From assembly GCA_023437865.1 (NCBI GenBank), contig JAEZFE010000318.1, forward strand, positions 1-5,675: a DNA stretch of 5,675 bases. Reading direction: 5' to 3'. Origin of the DNA: Pseudomonadota bacterium. GTDB taxonomy: Bacteria; Pseudomonadota; Alphaproteobacteria; Rhodospirillales; Magnetospirillaceae. Below are positions 1 to 5,675 of the stretch, in pieces; the stretch's first letter is position 1; every line of letters starts with the position of its first letter. The notes beneath the pieces are model-generated. The model was not told the origin of the DNA. It worked only from the letters and a program-made list of their open reading frames with translations, and searched no databases. The position numbers and the translations under genes were made by a program.

Positions 1-2363
1 GCCCAATCCTGGTCAGCAGCAGGCTTCGCTGCGACCGGCTTGGGCTTGTGGGCCACCTTGATCACCGGTTTCTTCTGTGTCGGCTTGGCCGCGGGGCGAG
101 CGTCCGCCTTGGGAAGGGCCGAGGCCAGTGCGGCCTGCGCCGTGCCCGTGTCAAAGAAGCCCATCAGTCGGTTGAGTTCCCGCGACTGGTCTTCCAGGGC
201 GTGGGCGGCGGCGGCGGATTCCTCGACCAGAGCGGCGTTCTGCTGGGTCATCTCGTCCATCTGGGTGACGGCGGAGTTGACCTGGTCGATGCCCGACGCC
301 TGCTCGGACGAGGCGGCGGCGATCTCGGCGACGATGTCGGCCACCCGCTTCACGCTGCCGAGGATTTCGTCGAGCGTGCGGCCGGCGCCCTTGACCAGAT
401 CAGCGCCGGAGCGCACCTGGGTCGAGCTTTCGGCGATCAGCGTCTTGATCTCCTTCGACGCCTGGGCCGAGCGCTGGGCGAGGTTGCGCACCTCCTGGGC
501 GACCACGGCAAAGCCCTTGCCGGCGTCGCCGGCGCGTGCTGCCTCGACGGCGGCGTTCAGGGCTAGCAGGTTGGTCTGGAAGGCGATCTCGTCGATCATG
601 CCGACGATGTCCTCGATCTTCTGGCTCGAGGCCTCGATGCGGCCCATGGCGCCGACCGCGTCCTGCACCACCTGACCGCCCGAGGCCGCCACCTCGCGGG
701 CGCCTGCGGCCAATTGGTTGGCCTGCTGGGCGTTGGCGGCGTTCTGGCGCACGGTGGCGGCCAGCTCCTCCATGGAGGCGGCGGTTTCCTCCAGCGCGCT
801 GGCCTGCTGCTCGGAGCGCTCCGACAGGTCCTGGCTGCCGGCGGCGACCTCGGACGCGGCGGTGCCGATCTGGTTGGCGGCGGAATTAATGTTGGTGACG
901 ATCTCGAACAGCTTGTCGGCGGTCTGGTTGACGTCGCCCTTCAGCTGGCCGAACAGGCCGCCATATTCGTTGGTGATGCGCTGGGTCAGATCGCCGCGCG
1001 CCACCGAGGCCAGCACGGCGGCGACATCCTTGAGCGCGATACCGGTCAGGTGAACCAGATTGTTGACACCCTCGCACAGGTTCAGCAGGAAGCCGTCCTT
1101 GCCGTTGAGGTCGATGCGGCGTTCCAGGTCGCCATGGCTGGCGGCGCGAGCCACCTCGGCCACTTCGGCGACGATGGCGGCCTCGCGGGCCTTCTGCTCT
1201 TCCTCAGCCTTGCGCTGGGCCTCGATACGAGCCCGCTCTTCGGCTTCCATGCGCACCTTATCAATGGCGTTCTGCTTGAACACCTGCACCGCCTGGGCCA
1301 TCTGCCCGATTTCGTCGGTGCGGTCGAGCGCCGGCACGGTGACCTCGAGCTTGCCGCCAGCCAAGTCGCCCATGGCGTGGGTCATGGCGTTGACCGGCAC
1401 CAGGATGGAGCGGGCGATCAGGTAGGCGGCGGCCAGGCCCAGAGCAACGGCGATCAGGCTAAGAAAGCCGGTGGTGACCTTTTGTTGGGAAACAGTGCCC
1501 AGAGTGCTGTCGCGCAGGGTGACCGACTCACTGAGCTGAGCGTCACGGGTCTGTGCGGACAGCTCCGCGAACCTAGTCGCGCGCGGACCCATTTCCTTCA
1601 TGATCGTGGCGTCGAGCTCAAAGGCCGCAGCAGTGGTCTCGTCGAACGCCTTCTCATAGCTTGCCATGAGTGTGACGGCTTGTTCGGTCTGGCGGTGCAA
1701 CGCCGGATCTTTCTCCGCATCGCTCAGCGCCTTCAGGCGCTCGCTGGCCAGGGCCAGCTGCTTGCGCGCATCGTCGGCTTGCTTCGCCTGAGGCGTGATC
1801 AGAAAGCGGGCGACGAACAGACGTGCGGACAGCACCTGCTCAGTGGCGCGGCCAGTCAGCAGCAGATGATCGGCGGAGCGGGATGAAATGCTCTCGCGAT
1901 AGCCCTGGATGGCGGCCAGCGCTTGGTTGCCCACGGGGATCAATTGCTCGTTCAGGAGAACGTTGCGACGCTTGCTGAGGTCGACCGATTTGTCGATTAA
2001 AGCGCCATATTCCCCCATCAGGCGGATCATCGCATCAATGTTGACCTTGCGCTCGGTCCCCGCGGCAGCGGCGGCAGCGGCATCAAGTTCGGTCCGCAGC
2101 GAGGACTGCAGGGCGCGGATGCGGTCGATGGCGGCGGCGTCATCCTTTTCCGTAAACATCAGCACATTGCGGCGCAAATCGGCCACTTCGCGGTCGATGG
2201 TCTGCATGCGCACGGTGTCGGTGCTGACCGCAGCGTAACGGCCCACGTTGCCGCCAACCGTGATGAAGCCGGAGAAGCTGAGCCCTGCCACCAGCACCAG
2301 CAGGAGAATGATTCCCAGGAAGCCGCCGTAGATGCGCTTCTTGACCGTAAGCCCTGAGTTCAT
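1..2363 (-). CDS. Methyl-accepting chemotaxis protein (36H-type chemoreceptor), 3' end cut by the window
   Basis: Transmembrane chemoreceptor that senses a ligand outside the inner membrane and controls a CheA-CheW complex in the cytoplasm. 787 residues are visible without a frame break; the stop lies past base 1. Order: TM1 about 12-33; an almost all-helical periplasmic region about 34-296, long enough for a helical bimodular (HBM) rather than a single four-helix domain, with an alanine run at 95-101; TM2 about 297-317; HAMP 1 about 318-370 (P323, DEIG at 350-353); a charged Glu/Ala/Arg coiled coil 368-400; two further HAMP-like units about 400-450 and 445-495, each with a GDL motif; signalling hairpin about 500-735. 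The tip holds F595, E607, R610 and V620, matching trimer- and CheA-contact residues of E. coli Tsr, and the [13 protein letters not shown] stretch (526-538) is a typical methylation region. An Ala/Lys/Pro tail (about 741-787) ends in DQDW. AAGGA lies 8 nt before the ATG. The ligand cannot be told from sequence. Confidence 0.96.
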   Translation of the reverse strand, partial: MNSGLTVKKRIYGGFLGIILLLVLVAGLSFSGFITVGGNVGRYAAVSTDTVRMQTIDREVADLRRNVLMFTEKDDAAAIDRIRALQSSLRTELDAAAAAAAGTERKVNIDAMIRLMGEYGALIDKSVDLSKRRNVLLNEQLIPVGNQALAAIQGYRESISSRSADHLLLTGRATEQVLSARLFVARFLITPQAKQADDARKQLALASERLKALSDAEKDPALHRQTEQAVTLMASYEKAFDETTAAAFELDATIMKEMGPRATRFAELSAQTRDAQLSESVTLRDSTLGTVSQQKVTTGFLSLIAVALGLAAAYLIARSILVPVNAMTHAMGDLAGGKLEVTVPALDRTDEIGQMAQAVQVFKQNAIDKVRMEAEERARIEAQRKAEEEQKAREAAIVAEVAEVARAASHGDLERRIDLNGKDGFLLNLCEGVNNLVHLTGIALKDVAAVLASVARGDLTQRITNEYGGLFGQLKGDVNQTADKLFEIVTNINSAANQIGTAASEVAAGSQDLSERSEQQASALEETAASMEELAATVRQNAANAQQANQLAAGAREVAASGGQVVQDAVGAMGRIEASSQKIEDIVGMIDEIAFQTNLLALNAAVEAARAGDAGKGFAVVAQEVRNLAQRSAQASKEIKTLIAESSTQVRSGADLVKGAGRTLDEILGSVKRVADIVAEIAAASSEQASGIDQVNSAVTQMDEMTQQNAALVEESAAAAHALEDQSRELNRLMGFFDTGTAQAALASALPKADARPAAKPTQKKPVIKVAHKPKPVAAKPAADQDW

Positions 2364-2371
2364 GCTGATAA

Positions 2372-2376
2372 TCCTT
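2372..2376 (-). promoter_or_regulatory. Ribosome binding site of the chemoreceptor gene
   Basis: AAGGA within a run of five A residues, 8 nt before the ATG at 2363. It lies in the 29-nt gap after the cheW stop codon. It supports this ATG as the start and independent translation of the second gene of the pair. Confidence 0.7.
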
Positions 2377-2392
2377 TTTCGCCCGAAGCTGT

Positions 2393-2860
2393 TCAGGCCG
2401 CCGCGTCAGCGGCAATTTCGCCAATGGCATCGAAGTCGAATACGCGGTCGAGGTCGAGCAGGGCGACCATGCGGCCTTCGACGGTCACAAGACCGGTCAG
2501 GAACCCTGTGGTCGCGCTGTGGTCGAGCTGCGGCACTGGCTGAATGTCGTCGGTGGAAACAGTGATGATGTCGGCCACCGCATCCACCAGCACGCCAGCC
2601 ACGCGCGTTCCGACAGCCACCACGATAATGACGTGCCGCGCCGATGCCTCGGTCTCGGCTGCGCCGAAGCGGGCTCTCAGGTCGAGAATGGGCACAATGG
2701 CGCCCCGCAGGTTGATCACGCCACGGTTGAACGTCGCGGTATTGGGCAGCTCGGTGGTGGCGGTCCAGCCCTTGATTTCGCGGATCGCCATGATGTCCAC
2801 CCCGTACTCCTCGTCGCCGATGGTGAACGAGATGAACTGTCTGGTGGAAGTGTCCGACAT
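2393..2860 (-). CDS. cheW: Chemotaxis coupling protein CheW
   Basis: Cytoplasmic adaptor of 155 residues that joins chemoreceptors to the histidine kinase CheA in signalling arrays. It is a single CheW (SH3-like) domain of normal length. The start [20 protein letters not shown] and the block [16 protein letters not shown] (47-62) are diagnostic; R52 in NLRG matches the conserved receptor/kinase-contact arginine of E. coli Che[14 protein letters not shown] (86-98) and the C-terminal [11 protein letters not shown] (131-141) are the other usual conserved blocks. There is no receiver domain, so this is CheW and not CheV. The ATG at 2860 is chosen because GAGGA precedes it closely and the family alignment begins here; an in-frame TTG at 2908 would add 16 residues unlike CheW and has no visible ribosome site. 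It lies 29 nt upstream of the chemoreceptor gene and is almost surely cotranscribed with it. No cheA, cheY, cheB or cheR is in the window, so this could be a dedicated or extra CheW copy. Confidence 0.96.
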   Translation of the reverse strand: MSDTSTRQFISFTIGDEEYGVDIMAIREIKGWTATTELPNTATFNRGVINLRGAIVPILDLRARFGAAETEASARHVIIVVAVGTRVAGVLVDAVADIITVSTDDIQPVPQLDHSATTGFLTGLVTVEGRMVALLDLDRVFDFDAIGEIAADAAA

Positions 2861-2862
2861 TC

Positions 2863-2868
2863 TTCCTC
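2863..2868 (-). promoter_or_regulatory. Ribosome binding site deciding the cheW start
   Basis: GAGGAA lies immediately before the ATG at 2860, with a rather short spacer. It favours this ATG over the upstream in-frame TTG at 2908, which lacks any purine-rich element. Confidence 0.6.
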
Positions 2869-2904
2869 TACGCCTGTTCCATACGGCCACTGCGCCGTCT
2901 GGGG

Positions 2905-2940
2905 ACAATACCGCATTGGAAAAGCGCGGAGAAGGGTCAA
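2905..2940 (-). promoter_or_regulatory. Possible promoter region of cheW-chemoreceptor operon
   Basis: On the minus strand a TTGACC box (2935-2940) resembles a sigma-70 -35 element and TATTGT (2905-2910) matches four of six -10 positions. They are 24 nt apart, which is too far for one promoter, and the sequence 17 nt after TTGACC (AATGCG) is a poor -10. The 138-nt gap between the kinase stop and cheW is the natural place for an operon promoter, but the exact elements are uncertain. No sigma-54 (GG-N10-GC type) or clear CtrA site was seen. Confidence 0.22.
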
Positions 2941-2971
2941 GCAGCCCTTATGGGGTATTTGGGGGATGTCG

Positions 2972-2989
2972 AAAACGCACGCATGTGCG
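2972..2989 (-). terminator. Possible weak intrinsic terminator after the hybrid kinase gene
   Basis: Reading the minus strand, CGCAC-ATGC-GTGCG forms a perfect 5-bp stem with a 4-nt loop, followed by TTTTC, starting 9 nt after the TAA stop of the kinase. The stem is short and the T-run is only four long, so termination may be partial. If it works, it separates the kinase transcript from cheW and the chemoreceptor. Confidence 0.45.
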
Positions 2990-2998
2990 AGGAAAAAG

Positions 2999-5449
2999 TT
3001 AATGAATTTGAACCGAGGCCGGGCGTTCAAGAGTTTCACGCAAAATTTCCCGCAGGGCGGGGGGCTGTACTGGCTTATGCAGGATAGACAATCCGCTCGC
3101 TTCCGCCTCACGGAGGCGCTCTGGTGCGGTATCGCCAGTGATAATGATACTCGGAATAGGCGCGGCGTAATGATCGCGGATATGGGCCACCGCTTCCGTG
3201 CCGGTATGCCCCTCCCGCAGCCGGTAGTCGGCAACGATCACCGAAGGCGGGGTCTGCATGGCGGCTAGTTGCTCCATGGCCTCGGCCTCCGACGTTGCGG
3301 CCAACACTTGATAACCCCAGCTTTGCAAAACCAGCGACAACCCCTTGAGGACGATGGGTTCGTCGTCGATCAACACCACGACGCGGCCGCCATCAACGGG
3401 CTTGGTGCGGCGGCGGGTGCGGACGGCCTTGTTGGCCTGGGCGTGAGGCAATTGCGGCACCTCGACGGCAAACATGGAACCGCGCCCGGGGGATGAGCGA
3501 ACCTGTATGTCGTGGCCGAGCAAGCGGGCCAGGCGGTCAACAATAGCCAGACCCAACCCAAGACCCTGGCTGCGGTCGCGCTCGGGATTGCCAAGTTGGG
3601 TGAACTCCTCGAAAATCTCATGCGTGCGTTCCGCTGGGATGCCGATGCCGGTATCCCAGACTTGAATGGAAAGCCGCCCGCCCCGGCGGCGGCAACCAAG
3701 CAGAATGTGCCCGCGGTTAGTATAGCGCACTGCGTTTGACACCAAATTCTGGACGATACGCGCCAGCAGGGCCGGATCACTGCGAATTACTGCCGAGCAA
3801 GGGACGATTTTCAGCGTCAGCCCCTTGTCCTTGGCTAGCGGGCCGAAATCAGCGGCCACCCGTTCAAGTACAGCCGTAGCACTGAAGTCAGTCTCTTTGG
3901 GCGCAACAAGACCTGCGTCCAGCTTGGACACGTCCAGGAGGGAGTCCAAGAGAATGTTGAGCCCCTCCAGCGAACTTTGTAAATCGTCCAATACCGGCTT
4001 GGCCGAGTGGCCCCGCAGTTTGTGCGACAGAACCGAGGTAAAGAAAAACAGCGCTTGTACGGGCTGGCGCAAATCATGGCTGGCTGCGGCCAGAAATTTG
4101 GTTTTGGCTGTGTTGGCGCGCTCGGCTTCAATCCGTGCCGCCTCGGCCGCCTCCCGTGTTCGTTCGGCCAATTCCTTTGCGCGGTATAAATCCTCGTCGT
4201 GTCGCTTGTTCTCGCTCATATCGCGTGAAACACTGGCAAAGCCAGTAAGCTCACCGTCCGCGCCCCGCAAGGCGGTGATTACGACATTGCCCCAGAATTG
4301 AGAGCCGTCGCTGCGCATGCGGGCGCCGTCCTCCTCCTGTCGGCCATCACGGCGGGCGAGATCCAATGCCTTTTGGGGATCGCCGCGTTGAATGGCGTCC
4401 GGCGGATAGAACAGTGACAAGGGTTGCCCTTCTGCTTCTTCGGCGGTCCAACCGTAGATGCGCTGGGCACCGGCGTTCCAACTGACCACGTTACCATCTG
4501 GCGACAGCATGGTGATCGCGTAGTCCCTAACGCCGTCAACCAGGGCGCGAAAGCGCTCATCCGCCGCCCGCAGGCGCTCTTCAACGGCTTTGCGGTCACT
4601 GATGTCGCGCACGATACCGGCGAAAATGCGTCCGCCACCAACCACGCCTTCGCCCACCGCCAGGTCCATGGGGAATACGGACCCATCTTTGCGCCGGCCT
4701 TGAACCTCTCGGCCCAAGCCAATGATGCGGGCTTGGCCGGTCTGAAGGTAGTTGCGAAGATAACCGTCGTGCTCGCTGTGATAGGGCTCGGGCATGAGCA
4801 TGCTGACATTGCGTCCAACCATCTCGACGGCCCGGTAACCGAAGGTGCGCTCGCCGGCTGGATTGACGGAACGAATGATGCCGGCCTCGTCTATGGTGAT
4901 AATGCCGTCCACTGCCGCGTCCAGAATGGCGCGGGTGCGAGCTTCCGACTCGCGCAGGCGGCTTTCGGTGCGCTTACGGCCGCTGATGTCGCGGATGGTG
5001 CCTGCGAAAACGCGGCGGCCCCCAATGCGAGCCTCGCCGACAGCGAGATCCATGGGAAACACCCGTCCATCCTTGCGCAATCCTTGAACTTCGCGGCCGA
5101 TGCCGATGATCTTGGCTCGGCCACTCCAAAGATAGTTACGCAGGTAGGAATCGTGCTGGGTGCGGTCGGGTTCGGGCATCAGCATGCTGACGTTGCGCCC
5201 CATCAACTCCTCCGCACGGTAGCCGAAAATGTTCTCCGCCGACTTGTTGACGCTTTCGATACGACCCTGCTCATCTATGGTGATGATGCCGTCCACCGCT
5301 GCGTTCAGTATCGCATCGGTGCGGGCTTCCATATGCATCAACCGCACTTCGGTGCCAACGTCCCGCCGCCGGCCAAGCGAATAGCCGATGGCCGCACCAG
5401 CCACGGCGCAGGCAAACGCAAGCATCACCAGGACGAACCCGTCGGCCAT
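2999..5449 (-). CDS. Membrane-anchored hybrid sensor histidine kinase/response regulator with three PAS domains, two of them FixL-like
   Basis: Phosphorelay sensor of 816 residues. One N-terminal TM segment (about 4-23) followed by GRRRD puts the rest in the cytoplasm. PAS1 about 43-160 and PAS2 about 171-288 closely resemble the O2-sensing PAS of FixL, including MPEP, HDxYL and the G-Arg before the EVQG turn: H99/R119 and H227/R247 align with the heme-ligand His200 and distal Arg220 of Bradyrhizobium FixL. PAS3 about 297-415 is a different subtype without that His. A coiled coil (415-448) leads to HisKA with phospho-acceptor H458 in SHDLRQPVQAL, then HATPase with N568/N572, F613, DTGIGIP (599-605) and GLGLGLAI (629-636). 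The C-terminal receiver (about 689-805) keeps D695, D696, phospho-acceptor D741, T771 and K792, so both modules look active. It has no DNA-binding output, so it is not a FixL/FixJ pair. The ATG at 5449 is chosen because AAGGAG lies 9 nt upstream and the TM segment follows at once; a GTG at 5558-5560 would add 37 unlikely residues. Ligand and target are not known. Confidence 0.95.
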   Translation of the reverse strand: MADGFVLVMLAFACAVAGAAIGYSLGRRRDVGTEVRLMHMEARTDAILNAAVDGIITIDEQGRIESVNKSAENIFGYRAEELMGRNVSMLMPEPDRTQHDSYLRNYLWSGRAKIIGIGREVQGLRKDGRVFPMDLAVGEARIGGRRVFAGTIRDISGRKRTESRLRESEARTRAILDAAVDGIITIDEAGIIRSVNPAGERTFGYRAVEMVGRNVSMLMPEPYHSEHDGYLRNYLQTGQARIIGLGREVQGRRKDGSVFPMDLAVGEGVVGGGRIFAGIVRDISDRKAVEERLRAADERFRALVDGVRDYAITMLSPDGNVVSWNAGAQRIYGWTAEEAEGQPLSLFYPPDAIQRGDPQKALDLARRDGRQEEDGARMRSDGSQFWGNVVITALRGADGELTGFASVSRDMSENKRHDEDLYRAKELAERTREAAEAARIEAERANTAKTKFLAAASHDLRQPVQALFFFTSVLSHKLRGHSAKPVLDDLQSSLEGLNILLDSLLDVSKLDAGLVAPKETDFSATAVLERVAADFGPLAKDKGLTLKIVPCSAVIRSDPALLARIVQNLVSNAVRYTNRGHILLGCRRRGGRLSIQVWDTGIGIPAERTHEIFEEFTQLGNPERDRSQGLGLGLAIVDRLARLLGHDIQVRSSPGRGSMFAVEVPQLPHAQANKAVRTRRRTKPVDGGRVVVLIDDEPIVLKGLSLVLQSWGYQVLAATSEAEAMEQLAAMQTPPSVIVADYRLREGHTGTEAVAHIRDHYAAPIPSIIITGDTAPERLREAEASGLSILHKPVQPPALREILRETLERPASVQIH
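4586..5323 (-). repeat. Tandem duplication encoding PAS1 and PAS2 of the hybrid kinase
   Basis: Two in-frame direct copies, bases 4970-5323 (residues 43-160) and 4586-4939 (residues 171-288), offset by exactly 384 bp (128 codons) with no insertion or deletion. By hand count about 84 of 118 residues are identical. The nucleotides are clearly related but diverged, so this is an old duplication kept under selection rather than a recent one. Both copies keep AAVDGIITIDE, GRNVSMLMPEP, HDxYLRNYL and KDGxVFPMDLAVGE. Confidence 0.9.
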
Positions 5450-5458
5450 GGCGCGGCA

Positions 5459-5464
5459 CTCCTT
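5459..5464 (-). promoter_or_regulatory. Strong ribosome binding site deciding the hybrid kinase start
   Basis: AAGGAG with a 9-nt spacer to the ATG at 5449. This near-perfect Shine-Dalgarno match fixes the start just before the TM segment and argues against the longer reading that would begin at the GTG at 5560. Confidence 0.8.
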
Positions 5465-5568
5465 CGAGTGTGACAGTGCCTTTTGACGTGGGGGGCAGGG
5501 GCGGGCGCAAAAACCGGATGTACGCAGAATGCGCGGGCGTTCTCCCGAAGGGGATACCACCGGAAAGC

Positions 5569-5595
5569 AAAAGGCCGGACCTTTCGGCCCGGCCT
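5569..5595 (-). terminator. Intrinsic terminator of the tRNA-Asn gene
   Basis: On the minus strand, AGGCCGGGCC-GAAA-GGTCCGGCCT forms a 10-bp stem (5572-5595) with one G-T wobble and a GAAA tetraloop. The last stem base and the next three give TTTT. It begins 5 nt after the encoded CCA of the tRNA, which is the expected place for the end of the tRNA transcript. It implies the kinase gene downstream needs its own promoter in the roughly 100-nt stretch 5465-5568, where I could not identify a convincing -35/-10 pair. Confidence 0.88.
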
Positions 5596-5600
5596 CTCAT

Positions 5601-5675
5601 TGGCTCCGGAGGAGGGATTCGAACCCCCGACCAGCCGGTTAACAGCCGGCTGCTCTACCGCTGAGCTACTCCGGA
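5601..5675 (-). tRNA. tRNA-Asn (anticodon GTT)
   Basis: A complete 75-nt tRNA whose 5' base is the last base of the window. The 7-bp acceptor stem TCCGGAG/CTCCGGA is perfect. The D arm is GCTC-AGCGGTA-GAGC, the anticodon stem is GCCGG/CCGGC around loop CTGTTAA (anticodon GTT, asparagine), the variable loop has 5 nt, and the T arm is GGGGG-TTCGAAT-CCCTC with one G-T pair. The discriminator is G and the 3' CCA is encoded in the DNA. The gene is intact and followed by an intrinsic terminator; its promoter lies outside the window. Confidence 0.97.

Noticed and set aside
714..1886. Plus-strand open frame of 390 codons opposite the chemoreceptor
   Set aside because: It is the antisense shadow of a GC-rich gene with strong codon bias: low-complexity Gly/Leu/His/Gln composition, no domain recognised, and the opposite strand encodes an unmistakable chemoreceptor.
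2061..2082. GC-rich GCN run in the receptor gene (seven alanines, residues 95-101)
   Set aside because: Mixed GCC/GCT/GCG codons rather than a pure repeat, so it is probably just a helical alanine stretch and not a phase-variable tract.
2861..2908. Extending cheW upstream to the TTG at 2908
   Set aside because: The added 16 residues do not resemble CheW and no ribosome site precedes the TTG; a purine-rich site sits before the ATG at 2860.
2999..5449. Naming the kinase fixL
   Set aside because: Only the PAS heme region resembles FixL. The third PAS, the SHDLRQP-type kinase core, the fused receiver and the missing FixJ partner argue for a different kinase family.
4424..5473. Plus-strand open frame of 349 codons opposite the PAS region of the kinase
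   Set aside because: It mirrors the PAS duplication, as an antisense frame would, and has no recognisable domain or convincing ribosome site. The minus-strand kinase is certain.
5541..5556. Short TCCC-CTTC-GGGA inverted repeat in the leader of the kinase gene
   Set aside because: A 4-bp stem is expected by chance in GC-rich DNA; no T-run or further pairing makes it a terminator or riboswitch.
5450..5560. Extending the kinase upstream to the GTG at 5560
   Set aside because: The extra 37 residues are basic/Cys/Pro-rich and unlike a sensor N-terminus, the GTG lies only 11 nt after the tRNA terminator stem, and AAGGAG marks the ATG at 5449.
5569..5675. tRNA-Asn as an integration site of a genomic island
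   Set aside because: tRNA genes are common attachment sites, but there is no integrase, no second copy of the tRNA 3' end and no change to accessory-type genes in the window.

Overview
The window looks like chromosomal DNA from a GC-rich Gram-negative bacterium, most likely an alphaproteobacterium of the Rhodospirillales type (Magnetospirillum/Azospirillum-like). That placement is an inference from strong G/C third-position bias, a 36H-class chemoreceptor with stacked HAMP domains and an Ala/Lys/Pro tail next to cheW, and a hybrid kinase with FixL-like PAS domains. No marker in the window fixes the genus.

All supported genes lie on the minus strand, so the biological order runs from right to left. 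At the right edge is a complete tRNA-Asn(GTT) with an encoded CCA (5601-5675), followed by a strong intrinsic terminator (5569-5595). A spacer of roughly 120 nt then leads to a membrane-anchored hybrid sensor histidine kinase of 816 residues (2999-5449): TM, PAS, PAS, PAS, HisKA, HATPase, receiver. Its first two PAS domains are a tandem duplication, and both keep the His and Arg that FixL uses to bind heme and sense O2. A small hairpin with a T-run follows its stop codon. After a 138-nt gap comes cheW (2393-2860). After a further 29 nt comes a methyl-accepting chemotaxis protein (1-2363), whose last few codons lie beyond the left edge.

The chemoreceptor and CheW form a clear two-gene unit: the receptor would sense a periplasmic ligand through a long helical domain, and CheW would couple it to a CheA kinase encoded elsewhere. 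The hybrid kinase is a separate phosphorelay protein, predicted to sense a cytoplasmic gas or redox signal; its C-terminal receiver has no output domain, so its phosphate partner is elsewhere. Being next to a chemotaxis pair hints at a link between gas/energy sensing and motility, but the hairpin between them and the gap make a single operon uncertain.

I found no mobile elements, CRISPR arrays or pseudogenes. The most interesting item is the kinase with two predicted heme-PAS domains in series.
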